The notes under the pieces: model-generated | Database searches by the model: none | What the model saw: the letters and a program-made list of their open reading frames with translations, nothing else | Told to the model about the DNA's origin: nothing | DNA from: Nematopogon swammerdamellus | Lineage: Eukaryota; Arthropoda; Insecta; Lepidoptera; Adelidae | Assembly: GCA_946902875.1 (NCBI GenBank) | Contig: OX336336.1 | Coordinates: 7,348,545-7,412,544, forward strand | Length of the DNA stretch: 64,000 nt | Reading direction: 5' to 3' | Position numbers and translations under genes: made by a program | Shown here: positions 1 to 10,829 of the stretch, one piece after another | How the letters are laid out: every line of letters starts with the position of its first letter | Position numbering within the stretch: position 1 is the first letter of the stretch

Positions 1-83
1 CATCACAGAATGTCCATGGGCATCGTTAGCACCTACTTGTAGGTGAAACGATGCCACATGTCACGCTATCCATTAAAAAAAAA
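1..83 (+). mobile_element. LINE-B 3' tail fragment
   Basis: Last ~80 bp of the LINE-B family, ending in a run of A. It contains a short hairpin, CACCTACTTGTAGGTG (30-45), also seen in the opposite-strand copy near 32.2 kb. The copy is cut by the window start. No coding capacity remains. Confidence 0.6.
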
Positions 84-199
84 TTTCTCTTCGGGCCAAA
101 AGCTGTCTTTTGTATGAAACGCGGATTAGGTTCTGCTTGGTATACTTACTGCTCGCACTTGTGCGATGGCTCAGCTATTGTGTGTATTGTGGTAGGGAT

Positions 200-457
200 T
201 GTATTTGTACACGCTGAACTTACCGCGGATGCGTACCAATCTATTCTGCAGATTTTTCCTCCACAGAGCTGGTAAACTCCGGAACGATCTCCCTGCCCAT
301 ATATTTCGCCCCAACTACACTGTCTCGGGTCTTTCAAGGGGGGCGTAAGTAGGCACCGGTCAGGCCAGCATTGCATTCACAACCCCCGCATACGACCGAT
401 ATCCATGGGCGTCGTTAGACACGTTTTGGGAGGCTTAGCGCTTTCAATTAAAAAAAT
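200..457 (+). mobile_element. LINE-B 3' terminal fragment
   Basis: A longer copy of the family. It encodes the worn end of a non-LTR reverse transcriptase: around 290-345 a frame reads NDLPAHIF..NY, resembling the 'LWNxLPxxIFPxxYxxxxFK' ending of CR1/L2/Jockey-type proteins. It then reads into 3' non-coding sequence and an A-run. Matching copies lie at 1330, 31240, 32185 and 34282. Frames are broken, so it is dead. Confidence 0.6.
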
Positions 458-693
458 ATAGATTTGTTTATATATAATTGTTATATCAAGTCTTCTAGGA
501 CTAGTCGTGAATATGTGACCTGATTCAAGACCTAACCACTCTTTCATTAATAGATCAGTAATAATAATGCCGTACTCTGATTAATAGCTGATATCTGCCA
601 AGCTAAAAGTTTTCGTAACTGGGTCAGTAAGTTTTCCGAGTAACTTTTGAACCTAATTCCCCCGGAACATGATATAAGAGGCTCGCCGGGAAC
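458..693. other. AT-rich spacer
   Basis: No gene or recognisable repeat seen. Confidence 0.5.
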
Positions 694-695
694 TA

Positions 696-1110
696 AGGCC
701 CGATTTCGTTAACATATCTCTAACTAAAGGCCAGTTAACTAACGGCAGCTTAAATCCGTAACTCGACAAGTATTCTACCATCGAAGTGTCTTCTCTATCT
801 TTCAACGTTAAGAAGCAGAGATGGCACTACATTGTATAAAATAGTCCCTAAAACAAACTGTTTGACAGACAGCTGACGCTATTTAATCGCTCTGCACGGC
901 AGATTTCAATGTGAATTTTCTTTTGAATTGAATTGAATTTAAATATCTGATCACCCCGACTTAACTTTAAGTCAGCTTAGGATTTTAATGACAGCGTTTC
1001 ATTTTTGGCATAACTGAATTTTATGGCAAGGTCTTTAAAAGAAGAAAAGTGGACATATAATAGTGGTTGTTGTACTTACTTGTTAAGTCTTTGTTGGCGC
1101 AACCGGGCCT
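696..1110. mobile_element. TA-flanked MITE-like element
   Basis: The ends are inverted copies: AGGCCCGATTTCG at the left, and at the right the complement of AGGCCCGGTTGCGCC. Each end is followed outward by TA. The same ends bound the better-preserved 138-bp element at 24674. No transposase frame is present. A TA target suggests Tc1/mariner-type mobilisation, which is inference. Confidence 0.45.
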
Positions 1111-1192
1111 TAGTCCATTGCTGTTGAACGTTATAAAAACTACCCCAGTCACTTTCATATAGATTTGTGAAAGAGACAGAACTGTAATGGGC

Positions 1193-1315
1193 CAGCCTCG
1201 GTAGCTCGGTAGTGCGATCGGTCGACTGTCGTTCAACCTGGGCGCGGTCAGAACTTGGATGGGGACCATTCTATCGTTGGAGCCTAACCGTGGGTCGGAT
1301 TCCACGTAAAACTGT
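1193..1315 (+). mobile_element. SINE-5S head fragment
   Basis: Only the head of the SINE is present: tRNA A-box-like TAGCTCGGTAG, a 5S-like segment (GGGCGCGGTCAGAACTTGGA), and a T-arm-like GTGGGTCGGATTCCAC. The body is missing. It is joined directly to a LINE-B piece on the other strand. Confidence 0.65.
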
Positions 1316-1329
1316 GTTTTCCGTGTATT

Positions 1330-1465
1330 TATTGAAAGCGCGACATGTGGCGCGGAGCCTCCCATAAGGTATCTAACGATGCCCATGGAAATTCGGTCGT
1401 ATGCGGGGGTTGCCAATGCCATGGCGGCCTGACAGGTGCCTATTCACATGGACCCGAAACTGTAC
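1330..1465 (-). mobile_element. LINE-B fragment, tail-proximal part
   Basis: Reverse-strand LINE-B tail. The minus strand can be read as ...ATPAYDRISMGIVRYLMGG, the recurrent text of this family's end. It is interrupted at 1465 by a SINE-5S; the rest resumes at 1715. Confidence 0.55.
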
Positions 1466-1714
1466 TTTTTTTTTATGGAATCTGACACGGTTGGCTACAT
1501 CACCTACAACGTCCGTGATGTCAGCCCATAAGACCGGGTGAACTAGGTGCCATGTCAGTGCTTCCCCCTTTGATCGTGCCGGCTACACTGAACTGGTGGG
1601 AAAACACAAACTATTTACATAGCCGTTTCAACCGACGTTTCATTCAGTGCGGTGGTACCAACCCGGGCGGGTTAAACCCTACCACCAAGTAAGATTAGGA
1701 GGGAAGGGACCTAC
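1466..1714 (-). mobile_element. SINE-5S body and tail, nested in LINE-B
   Basis: Starts with the T-run (A-tail on the minus strand) and carries body landmarks such as TGATGTCAGCCCATAA and GTGCGGTGGTACCAACCCG. The head is missing. It splits a LINE-B copy, so it inserted later. Confidence 0.65.
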
Positions 1715-1801
1715 TTGCGGGGAAATACATATATGGGCAGGGAGAGCGTTCTAGAGTTTACGGGTTCTGTAGAGTAAGATCTGCGGAACCGGTCAATATA
1801 C
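1715..1801 (-). mobile_element. LINE-B fragment, upstream part
   Basis: Continuation of the copy at 1330-1465. It holds GGGCAGGGAGAGCGTT and the GGTTCTG/AACCGG segment that precede the coding end in other copies. Confidence 0.5.
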
Positions 1802-1849
1802 GAATATCCTTATAACTCGAGAAACCATTATCTATTTATTACATACGAT

Positions 1850-1965
1850 TTTCACTGTTATATTCTGTCACTTCTCAAGATAGTTTTAGGCTATATCTTA
1901 TTACACTACGTCATCAGCGGCCTGAGCTGTGAGCAAAGTCACGCAAAGCGAACGTCTAGCTCTTC
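1850..1965 (-). repeat. Repeat K fragment
   Basis: Reverse complement of the repeat at 13663: both share CTGTCACTTCTCAAGAT, a segment with ACGTCATC.GCGGCC, and a worn 'CTAGC..TTCGC' end. Widespread lepidopteran dispersed repeat; class unresolved. Confidence 0.5.
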
Positions 1966-2214
1966 TTAAGTTCACGGCTTCCTCAATTCACTCCGCGCCG
2001 GGCAGTGCCAAAGTTTTAACGATGATTAAAGTAACATCTCATTAATGTAGGTTTTCTTTCCTCCGGAGACTTACGGAGGAATGGAGTAGTAATGAAAATA
2101 TATTGCCTCAGATAACTTGTACACCGATGCTTTAGGGACACGCCTGCTTCAGGATTGAGATCAAATTCGATTTGAGCGGCTCGTTGCCAAGTGTTAAAGT
2201 TGTTGGTCCCTTTT

Positions 2215-2356
2215 TAGGGTTCCGTCGGAAAATGGGAAAAAAGGACCCTTTTGGGATCACTCTGGTGTATGTCTGTCTGTCTTTCTGTTCGTCTGTCGGC
2301 CACACACCTATATCTCCGGATCCACCGAACCGATATTGATGAAACGGACGCCACAA
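2215..2356 (-). repeat. Repeat D end fragment
   Basis: Begins AGGGTTCCGT, then AAAAAGGACCCTTTTGGGAT and a TCTGTCTGTC microsatellite, then text like CTCCGGATCCACCGAACCG. This is the terminal module of repeat D, abutting a repeat C head at 2357. Confidence 0.5.
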
Positions 2357-2791
2357 TATGGAAAAACCGGCCAAGTGCGAGCCGAACTTGCGCACCGAGG
2401 GTTCCGTATCGCCATGTCATGGTTTGCGCCACTCACGCCATCTATGGCGTTATGAAATGCTTGATATTAGTTGAAATTCATGATTAGTTAATATTCTTCA
2501 TAGTCTATTCGGTAGATGGCACGCGCGCATACACTTTTTGGTTTCTTCTGTGGGAACCCCATGAATGTTTTACATTTTCTTATTTTTATTATTATTTGTT
2601 GTTATATCGGCCATATTAACAAATATTCTGTGAAAATTTCAACGGGCTACCTATTACGGTTCAAGAGATACAGCCCTCGGACAGACAGAAGGACGGACGG
2701 ACGGACGGACGGACGGACATACAGACAGACAGACGGCATAGGCTTAGTAATAGGGTCTCGTACCGGATACGGAACCCTAAAAATGTTATGA
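2357..2791 (+). mobile_element. Repeat C, near full length
   Basis: Head AAAAACCGGCCAAGTGCGAG with its short inverted GCGAG..CTTGCGC, then GGGTTCCGTATCGCC. The middle includes TTTTTGGTTTCTTCTGTGGG and TGAAAATTTCAACGGGCTAC. A GACAGACGGACGG microsatellite precedes the end ACGGAACCCTAAAAAT. No protein is encoded. Superfamily unresolved; it behaves as a non-autonomous element (many copies, similar limits). Confidence 0.6.
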
Positions 2792-3530
2792 GGTAATCTA
2801 ATTGGAAATTGAAAATATTTATTGACAGATTTATGAGCAATATTAGTGTGTGTCTTTTTATACGGCATTTCAATGGACCAGATGTACTTGAAGGCAAATA
2901 GCAGTGTGTGCCAGATTTTGTAGATATTTTAATGTAAAAGACACTAGCTGTACCCACGGCTTTGCTTTGCAAAAAAATTAACCTTACATAAAAAATGTTC
3001 CATGTTAATTCAGCATAATTTATAATGAAATATAAAATGTGTTAGATTATATTAGTATATAGTTTAATTAATACGTATATATTTATATAAGTAATTCAAC
3101 GTTATAATAACTCAAATTAAATTACAAAATTAAATAGAAACTAAAACTATAATTAAAATCTAAAACAAAAAGTCCTATCAATAAATAATAAAAATAAAAA
3201 TTTTTTTATATAAATAACTAAATAAATCAATAAAAACTTTTGCGGAAACCCCCCGAAGACGCCGAACGACCACTTCGCCGACAGAAACCAAAAATATTAA
3301 TTAATTCAGTATTTCTCGACTTATAAGAGAACATAAAATGGACGACTTCGCGTCGGTAATTAATTACAGATTTAACTAATCAAAATTGTGATTTTCCGTT
3401 CTAAAATATTATTTGTAGTGAATTGGTCATCTATGACGACATAGCGTCCATGCGGTAGGCAGAGACAACGGATCGTCTATAAAGTCCTGTGAAAGTGATA
3501 TAAGGCAGGTTTAGGTACTATCGTGAATTC
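2792..3530. other. AT-rich gene-free stretch
   Basis: Contains a worn repeat K head at 2939-2975 (ACTAGCTGTACCCACGGCTT) and a short piece at 3440-3475 resembling sequence next to the RTE-like end at 54.4 kb. Nothing else recognised. Confidence 0.4.
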
Positions 3531-3712
3531 TAATGAGACAATTTAATAATGAATGTTGAAGCGAACATCGTCTTCCTTAAAATACGTGATGCAATTTTCC
3601 TTTAATATTTACCAGGCAAAGGAATGCCTCGTGCATCTTTCACTGCGGCTCCTCGCTAAGAGCATGCCGGGTTTCTTCGAGCTTGTGACGAGAGTAGATT
3701 GGAACATGTACT

Positions 3713-3778
3713 GTTGGCTCTTAAGGCTATATACGTTGGCTCTTAAGGCTGTATACGTTGGCTCTTAATGCTCTATAC
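3713..3778 (+). repeat. 22-bp tandem repeat, three copies
   Basis: Unit GTTGGCTCTTAAGGCTATATAC starts at 3713, 3735 and 3757 with few mismatches. Confidence 0.8.
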
Positions 3779-4135
3779 AAGGCAAAATTTCGCTCTTTCT
3801 AAGAGACTTTTAATATATGTAATCCATATCCAGTTTATTTCTATCCAGGATCTTTCTAAGATCCTTTTAATATAAGTAAAACTTCATCTATCAGGGCATA
3901 TCGGTAGCTTTTTGAAAATACGATTTCATTAACTTCGCTTCATTGAAAAAATCTGGGAATTGTCTCTGAACTTACTTATAAAACGTGTTTTTTTTTTGTT
4001 TCCATCGTTTTGCATATTTCGCGCGCTTTTTTTATACACACGTCCGACTGTGTGCCATTGTAGCGGGTTAATTTTGATTGTAATTGTACTAAATTGTAAT
4101 TGTAAAATGGTATATACTCGTACTAAATTAATATC

Positions 4136-4407
4136 TTTAGTATACATCGGGTGGCTCAGCTCGAATGGCTGCGAGCTGGGCACGCCAGCCGACGAGAAGG
4201 CGACCGTTTTGGAGTAAACGGGTCCTAAAATGACCGCCGTGGGCAAGAAAATGGAGTTTGGGAAGACCACCCGCCAGGTGGAACGACGAAATTATGTACA
4301 TCGGAGGCAAGCAGTGGTTCCGTACCGCTGAAGGCCGGGAGAACTTGAGGAAGATTGGAGAGGCTATGTCCAGCAGTGAACACATAAACGCTGCCATCTC
4401 AGCATAA
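4136..4407 (+). pseudogene. RTE-like reverse transcriptase C-terminal remnant
   Basis: One frame reads RVAQLEWLRAGHASRREGD and stops. A second frame reads RPPARWNDEIMYIGGKQWF, then RTAEGRENLRKIGEAMSS, to a stop at about 4405. These are consecutive stretches of the familiar C-terminal tail of RTE-type non-LTR proteins (usual text 'RVAxLKWQWAGHIARR...GRPPxRWxDD...LGEAYVQQ'). At least one frameshift separates them, and no RT core is present. Decayed and non-functional. Confidence 0.65.
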
Positions 4408-4685
4408 AATATCATAGTCATATCAACTCAGTCATAACACCTTCTAAATATATATAAATATATTGGAACTGTTTTCTTCACCCCACGCACTGAGCCGAAG
4501 AAGGCTTATAAAAGTTCCAACTTGGTTAATACAGTTCAGACGTCCAAAATTAAATCCACATTGCATAGTATTCGTTACGTCGGTCCAGGGCTGCCATCCA
4601 TCCGGATTTCCTGGGATTTGTCCTAGTTTTGAACGCGTCCGGGGGAAGAATCCGGGCGGAATTATTGAGCGGTCCGCGTTACCTA

Positions 4686-4826
4686 AGCAAATTCAGTCAG
4701 TCAGTCAGCGTGTAAGCGTCCACTGCTGGACATACGCCTCTCCAATTTTCCTCCAGTCCTCCCGGCCTTCAGCGATACGGAACCACTGCTTTCCGCCCAC
4801 GTACTTGATGTCGTCGTCCCACCTGT
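4686..4826 (-). pseudogene. RTE-like C-terminal tail
   Basis: Minus strand carries the tail GGAGGAAAATTGGAGAGGCG followed by TATGTCCAGCAGTGGAC, then a CTGACTGACTGACTG microsatellite. Same family as 4136. It corresponds to only the last ~45 residues plus 3' end. Confidence 0.6.
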
Positions 4827-4944
4827 AAAAAATCTGAACGCACCGCAGTCAACTCATCGGTCGCTCGCATTAACACATGGCATGAGTTCAAGAAAACCTA
4901 CATATCTATGAAAACTCTATGATGGATCTGAAGGTTTCGCTATT

Positions 4945-5360
4945 TTAAACGAGGCGTAAGACTAAGTAAGACAGATACTATTCTATTATCGACCTGCCCG
5001 GAGGAACTTGCTCCACTTATTCCGTGCCATCCAACCTATCTTCGCAGCACTCGCCGCAGAGAAATAAGCAGCCTTTTGATGTTGAGATTGTGCTTTTGAG
5101 AACCCATCGATTCTGTAAATCGTTTCTTTGTAACACGTCTAAGATGTAGAACTGTCTTCAAGCGAGTGTGTTTCCCGAATCCTTTAACCTGGGTGTCTTC
5201 AAACGTCCTATCAACGAGCTAGACAGCCTAGCAACAGTACGCAAATCTGATGGAATGACGGCTCACTGAGCGTGGTTTCGCGAGGAGAGGTCTTTTTGGC
5301 TCTGTCGACTGTACCATTGCTCCCTCGGCACAGCCACCTATTTTGGTTTACATAAAAAAA
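4945..5360 (+). pseudogene. LINE-G 3' terminal fragment (RT C-terminus)
   Basis: Worn C-terminal region of a non-LTR reverse transcriptase. Readable pieces in shifting frames are EELAPLIPCHPTYLRSTRR, then SKM.NCLQASVF, then LGVFKRPINELDSLATVRK, followed by 3' sequence and TTTACATAAAAAAA. The order matches 'LFYRYY..EEL..LIP...RLWNSLPASVFP..YNLGVFKR', an ending common to CR1/Rex1/L2-like proteins. Related copies occur at 7530, 16280, 21075, 27721 and 44904. Confidence 0.6.
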
Positions 5361-5794
5361 GACACACCCTCAAGGTTGGAGGACTAAAAAGGTGAAATAA
5401 CTGTTCAAGGTTTTTTATGAAAATCCGGGGTCTCACTTCTTTATATCCTGGTTCAATGATGTTAGAGATGGCAGCCCTATTTGGGCCCCGTTTCTGTTTA
5501 CGAGTAATTTTCAACGATTTTCTCTCTTTTCCGCAGGTAAGTTTGGAGAACAACACCCCGAGAAAGAAGATAGTAGATCGGAGCTAGAGAGAAAGAGACG
5601 AAATAGGAAGAGTGGAAGAGGTGGCGCCAACACCGGAAGTCGTTCATCATTTTAGTCAGGGAGAGCGATGAAGAAATGTTAAGCTGATGGTGATAGTTTG
5701 AAAGCGTCATCGTCGAGTCGAAAGAGTGGTGACAATTCTAATGGTGAGATTGTAGTCTCAATTACGGCCCGTAACACGACATACATATATACAT
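5361..5794. other. Gene-free stretch
   Basis: Purine-rich in the middle (5575-5630); no gene or known repeat recognised. Confidence 0.4.
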
Positions 5795-6087
5795 ACATAC
5801 AACACGCTGTATCCCGACAACCGGGGTAAGCAGAGTAAACGGTGTTGTGCTGCAAGTACTCTTGTAAATTAGAGTACAATACCGACCACCGCGTTTAGCA
5901 AAGTATTAGGACAAAATAACTATGAAGCAGCAAGTAAGGCACGAGGTTCCACCTGGTGCATGACTCGGTTGAAGGACCGTCCCAAGGTACTAGCCCGTCG
6001 CCCTTTCTTTAGCACGGCATCTTGTCCTTACTCCTTATCTTCTTTTACGACATGCACAGGGAGATATGCATTGGAGCTATTCTTACG
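5795..6087 (+). repeat. Repeat H
   Basis: Family landmarks: TGTATCCCGACAACCGGGGT, GGTGTTGTGCTGCAA and a matching inverted part, TAACTATGAAGCAGCAAGTA, and CATGCACAGGGAG near the end. Other copies are at 36642, 41804, 43831 and 60000. No coding function recognised. Confidence 0.6.
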
Positions 6088-6720
6088 GATACCGTAACAC
6101 GGTATGTTGTCAGTATTACTGTAGATACTGAACCTAATACTGATGTTAATGCACGTACTGATGTTAATGAGTGTGATTGATGATGTTAATGAATGACATA
6201 ATGTATTGATATCCAAGAAAATAATTTCGGAATTTTCACCAGTACCTGACTACATTAAAATAGCAATAATAATGATCGCCTTAGTTCAGAGCTCATTGAC
6301 TGATGGCGTATTTTTTTTTTATTGATTTAAAATTTGGGCGCGTTGGGTGTAAAAATGTGTAGAAAACAACCCTTTCTCCTAGGGTCTACCGCACGCGCAC
6401 CACTGTAACATTAAGCTCGACGCTCGCATTATGTTTTCCGTAAATTCCGTCTTCAATATCAAACACTGTTATTATAAATTTATCATTTACATAAATTTTA
6501 CATAATAATACGAACTAATAACTCTGAAAGTCGGTAACGGTGCGCCGACGCACGCGCTCGCCGACGACGACGTCGGTTTTATGTTCACTTTATTATTCGA
6601 GAGCCACTCAACTAGCAGCAGGTAATTCTTCCGATTGATTGTTATATACATAGGATTATTTCATAAGTCAATTATATTTTAGATTTATTTATTTATTTTT
6701 AAAATAATTGTAATTGCATA
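6088..6720. other. Gene-free stretch
   Basis: Mostly AT-rich, with one CpG-rich patch at 6539-6576 (CGCCGACGCACGCGCTCGCC). No gene recognised. Confidence 0.4.
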
Positions 6721-6723
6721 TTG

Positions 6724-7186
6724 TTAGGTTTCCGTATCCCGTACGGAAGCCTATTACTAAGCCTACGCCGTATGTCTGTCTGTCTGTCCGTCCATCCGTC
6801 CGTCCGTCTGTCCGTCCGTCCGAGGGCTGTATCTTGAACCGTAATAGGTATCCCGTTGAAATTTTCACACAATATGTGTTATTATGGCCGATATAACAAC
6901 AAGTAATAAAAATAAGAAAAAGTAAAAAATTCACGGGGGTTCCCATAGAAGAAATCGAAAAGTGTATGCGCGCGCGCCATCTACCGAATAGATTATGAAG
7001 CATTTTAATTAATATTCGTGAACGGGCGCTGTTTGTGGAGACTGGCCTGTTTCATGTGGCAGTGTGGTGGTTACTAATATGAAGCATTTCATAACACACA
7101 CGTGTAGATGGCGTGAGTGGCGCTACCCGTGACACGGCGATACGGAAACCTCGGTGCGCGAGTTCGACTCGCACTTGGCCGGTTTT
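6724..7186 (-). mobile_element. Repeat C, near full length
   Basis: Reads in from the tail (AGGTTTCCGTATCCCGTACG), through the GTCTGTCCGTCC microsatellite, to the head GAGTTCGACTCGCACTTGG. It carries about 80 bp of extra sequence near 7010-7090 relative to the copy at 2357. Confidence 0.6.
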
Positions 7187-7529
7187 TATTTTATTTTAGT
7201 TAGATTAATTTAGTTTTAAATTTAATATTTATCGCGGCCGCGATAACAGCAATTAAACAATTAATATTGAAAATATTTATATTATTTCCGAAAGAAATTA
7301 ATCGCCAAACGGTTATATCGTTTTTCACAAATACACACGAGTTCGCTCTCATGAAACTGCAATAAACATGATACGAGTGAGTGAGTCACTTAAACTGCCA
7401 TTAAATCTCTCAGCGCACTCTCGGTCTAGGATAGCGGGCGGCCGATAGTGATCGATTTATGTTTTATCGGAGAAAAGTCAGAATTAATGGGATGCACTTA
7501 TCCGACCGAGTCTAAAATATAGCCGCTAT
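7187..7529. other. Gene-free stretch with a NotI-like palindrome
   Basis: AT-rich apart from ATCGCGGCCGCGAT (7231-7244), a perfect 14-bp palindrome. Nothing else recognised. Confidence 0.4.
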
Positions 7530-7755
7530 CTAGGGCTGCATTAGTCTTAGCGTCTTCATCGTCTTCGCATAAATGTATTGTGGGGAAATCGCTACTGGTG
7601 AGTTTCCTAAAACTCTCGAGCGGAGCGTCTTCAAGCATCGTATTAACAGGCTTAACAGTTCTGAAGCGTTTGTGAAGACAATCAATTGATATGTCACTTT
7701 GCTGAGTTTAGTTTCACGAGGTGAGGTCGACTGCAGCATTGGTCTCTCGGCCAAT
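7530..7755 (+). pseudogene. LINE-G 3' fragment
   Basis: Contains GCGTCTTCAAGCATCGTATT and AACAGGCTTAACAG, equivalents of the 'VFKxRINRLNS' coding end, then GAGGTCGACTGCAGCATTGG. Several frame breaks. Directly abuts the tail of the SINE-5S on the other strand. Confidence 0.45.
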
Positions 7756-7759
7756 TTTT

Positions 7760-8146
7760 GTTTTTCTATGGAAACTGACACGGTTGGCTACATCACCTAC
7801 AACATCCGTGACAAGGAGGATTATCCGTGATGTCAGCCCATAACACCGGGTGAACTAGGTGCCATATCAGTGCTTTCGTTCATATCATGTCGGCTACACT
7901 AAAATGGACGAAAAAAAACAACTATTTACATAGCCGCTTCGACCGACTTTTTTTTCAGTGCGGTACCAACCCGGGCGGGATTAACCCTACCACCTAGTAA
8001 AGTAAGAAGGCAAGGGATCTACAGTTTTACGTGGAATCCGAACAACGGTCAGCCTCCAACGGTCGAGCGGTCAACCATCCAAGTACTGACCGCGCCCAGG
8101 TGTGCTTAACAACCAGACTGCCGACCGCACCACTGAGCTACCGAGG
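7760..8146 (-). mobile_element. SINE-5S, full length
   Basis: Complete in reverse orientation: T-run, TGTCAGCCCATAACACCGGG, GGTACCAACCCGGGCGGG, then the head. The head includes the complement of the 5S-like segment (TCCAAGTACTGACCGCGCCC) and of the A box (CACTGAGCTACCGAGG). About 20 bp is duplicated near 7805-7825. The ORF-like frame across it is spurious. Confidence 0.75.
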
Positions 8147-8366
8147 TAGTAGGGATAAGTGCACTCAGTCAGAGTTTCCACTTTCCACCTATCCCTACTT
8201 ATCCCAAGTGGAATTTTTTTCCACTTATCCCTACCAGGGGGGATAGCTTGGTAGGGATAAGTGTACCAGGCGACATTATTGTTGGTTTCCTCCGCTCAAG
8301 TGCCAAACGCCTAATATAGGCGTCGCCATTTTCACCCGCGCATGTGCCAGGCGCCTATATTAGGCG
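8147..8366. repeat. Cluster of short inverted and direct repeats
   Basis: TAGGGATAAGTG and its complement CACTTATCCCTA recur four times between 8149 and 8263. A second pair follows: CGCCTAATATAGGCG (8308-8322) and CGCCTATATTAGGCG (8352-8366), each palindromic and each preceded by a GTGCCA motif. Confidence 0.7.
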
Positions 8367-8375
8367 GCGTGGATG

Positions 8376-9339
8376 AGATCATAGTAAATTATTTCTTAAA
8401 ATTCGAATATCATGCCAATCTCTTCTAACTTATGTGTCATTATTCATGAAAGAACAGGCTAGCTCTACAAATCCACACTTCTATGACGTCTCTATGCCTG
8501 CCCTTGGTAAAAATTCTCGAAAACAAACTCCGTCAGTCAGGCCACTTGAGTCGGCGGAGTCGGTCGCTTGTTTTCGATTAAAATTGATTAATGTGACGTT
8601 TATTGTGGTGTTTCTGTGTCACAAACAATGGACTGGTATGTAATCTTCACTTTACAATAGTTCTAACAGTTGAGGAACGATTTATTTGCGAAGAACCGTG
8701 TTTTCGAAGCGAGTCGAAAAAAAATTCGACTTCTCTCGAATTTTTTTTTTCTTTTGATGTTTTGATTGAAACCGGTAGAATTCCTAGACGTGTTACTAAT
8801 GCAATGACCAGTAAATTTAACGTACATTTCGAAAATATAGGCTTTTCACGTAGGTTTCCTAGAAAAAAGTCTAGAAATATGGTCTAGAACGCGCGGCGGC
8901 GGAGAGCGCGCGGGCGCACGCCCTCTGACGAAAAGTGGCTGGCACTTGAGGGGTACTTTTTGCAAAAGAATATCAGCTATATTCAGGCTACAGACGTCGG
9001 ATTTTACAAAACGTTGATTTGTAGAGAAGATAACATGGAGATACTAAATTCTCTCTTCCTATCACGGTAGGCGCTACAGTCGCGAACTACGTAAATACCC
9101 ACATGCTAAATGCTCTTAATTTACACCCGACCTCGTCACTCAGACGTTGTTGTTTATTCTAAAGCCGTCTCAGGAGACGACACCGAGGATCGCAATAATT
9201 GCACCGAAACTCGACACTATCTGACGTAGACAAATCTACAATTCTTGTCACACAATAGCGTTATTAATTATTCGGATTGGAGAATGTTATATGTATATAC
9301 TTCTACTTCTGTTATAACGTATACTTCTACCTCTTCTAC
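8376..9339. other. Gene-free stretch
   Basis: Contains a CpG-rich patch at 8888-8932. Short frames here show no recognisable domain. No repeat recognised. Confidence 0.4.
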
Positions 9340-9490
9340 CCATACTTCTTACTCTGTATTGTATTCCTCATCACCCAAAGTTTGACTGGAAGCTTGCAGT
9401 GAAAAGTCCGCCTTTGCGCCCTCCTGTATTTCTTGTTTCTTGACGTGTAATGTTCTTCTTTAAATTTTATGCAATATAGAGTTTCTATTC
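9340..9490 (+). mobile_element. LINE-E 3' end fragment
   Basis: Diverged 3' untranslated end: CCCAAAGTTTGACTGGAAG, AAAAGTCCGCCTTTGCGCC, TGTAATGTTC. Better copies at 40770, 53290 and 57355 end in ATAAAGAATTT plus CTAT repeats. Confidence 0.5.
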
Positions 9491-9934
9491 TATTAATGAT
9501 CTTGTTTTTGTCACCTAACGGAGAAAAAGTCAACTCTAATTGCTACTATGACAATAAGTCGTGTAAAAAAATTGCCACTAATATCAGATTTACACGCTGA
9601 GGCGACCGTCCATCATGGCAAAATAAGGGTATCATACATTATATTAGGCCTTCGACCTCGCCCTAATATACTCACTACAAAATAATACATGTTTGAAATA
9701 AGCGGAGCTCCCCTTCGTCCTTGGCAATTGTTTGTGTATTTTTAATTTCAATATAGATTGAATAAAAGCAGATCAACGTTCGGCTTTGGATTATGTTTTC
9801 TCTAGTGGAATTTTCCGTATCTATTAAATTAAATTACTTACCTTTACTTTTGTTCAGAGATAGTGCAACTAGTGTCATCAGGGAAAATACCTATCAACAT
9901 TGCATTTTGTCAGGTGATTAGGTTCATTGTTTCT
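9491..9934. other. Gene-free stretch
   Basis: AT-rich; a short near-palindromic ATTAGGCCTTCGACCTCGCCCTAAT-type stretch lies at 9643-9669. No gene recognised. Confidence 0.35.
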
Positions 9935-10720
9935 AAAAACCTGCCAAGTGCGAGTTGGACTCGCGCACCGAGGTTTCCGTTACCACCACTTAATTGTTAG
10001 ATTTTTATTATTTATTGTTTTACTTTAAAGTTTGCAGTATAATGACACTAAGTTTGACGATTGTATGTATAACCGTTTTTAGAATAACGGAAAAACAAAA
10101 TAAACTTTGAAAAAAAAAACGGTTTCTTGTATGGATACCCCTTAATTTTATTGCTATTTATTATTTTTGCTATTATTAATATCACTGCTATTTGGACAAA
10201 ATATATTGTATATGTTATATTTTTATGTATATATATTTTTGTATATATGTAAGTAGGTACAAGTATATTTTATATTTATTTATTTATTTATATTTTATTT
10301 ATTTTGTGTAATGGGTATGTATATTAATAATATTATATATGTAAGGAAGGACAGAGCAAATTCCTCTTTCGAACTATCTCGTATGCCTACATGCTCATTA
10401 TCTCACCCCAAAGGTTGGTAGTAAGATATAGCCAATATTTGGCAATAAACTCGCCTTTTTGTACCTTTATTTTGTATATTGGTGTACAAATAAAGAATAT
10501 TTACATTTACAAATTTACATTTAATTTTTTACTTTTTGTTTTTGTTATTATTTGTTAGTATACCTATATCCGTCATTATAAAAAAACATTCTGTGAAAAT
10601 TACAACTGGCTATCTATTACGGTTCAAAAGGTACAACCCTTTAAAGGTAAGACAGACAGACAGACAGACGGACAGTCCGACGGACGGTGTTGGCTTAATA
10701 ATAGCCTTTAAAAACAAATC
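9935..10720 (+). mobile_element. Repeat C split by an AT-rich insertion
   Basis: The head (CCAAGTGCGAGTTGGACTCG) and first half run 9935-10175. The second half (TCTGTGAAAATTACAACTGG, GACAGACAGACGG) runs 10520-10720. Between them lies ~340 bp with a weak LINE-E-like end (CCCCAAAGGTTGG, ACAAATAAAGAATATTT), suggesting a retrotransposon tail inserted into the repeat. Target duplication not identified. Confidence 0.5.
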
Positions 10721-10793
10721 CACCAACCATTTATTGGGCAAGCCCAAAAGCCACAAACACCAGACACCATCAAACGTTTATATTAGAAAGAAT

Positions 10794-10829
10794 CACTGAA
10801 TTGGAAGTTAGCTAGCTTCCAATTCAGTG
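10794..10829. repeat. 36-bp palindrome
   Basis: Arms CACTGAATTGGAAG and CTTCCAATTCAGTG around TTAGCTAG. Confidence 0.85.

Noticed and set aside
1021..1422. 133-codon reverse frame
   Set aside because: Spans the antisense of a SINE-5S head and a LINE-B tail; only its last part is genuine LINE text.
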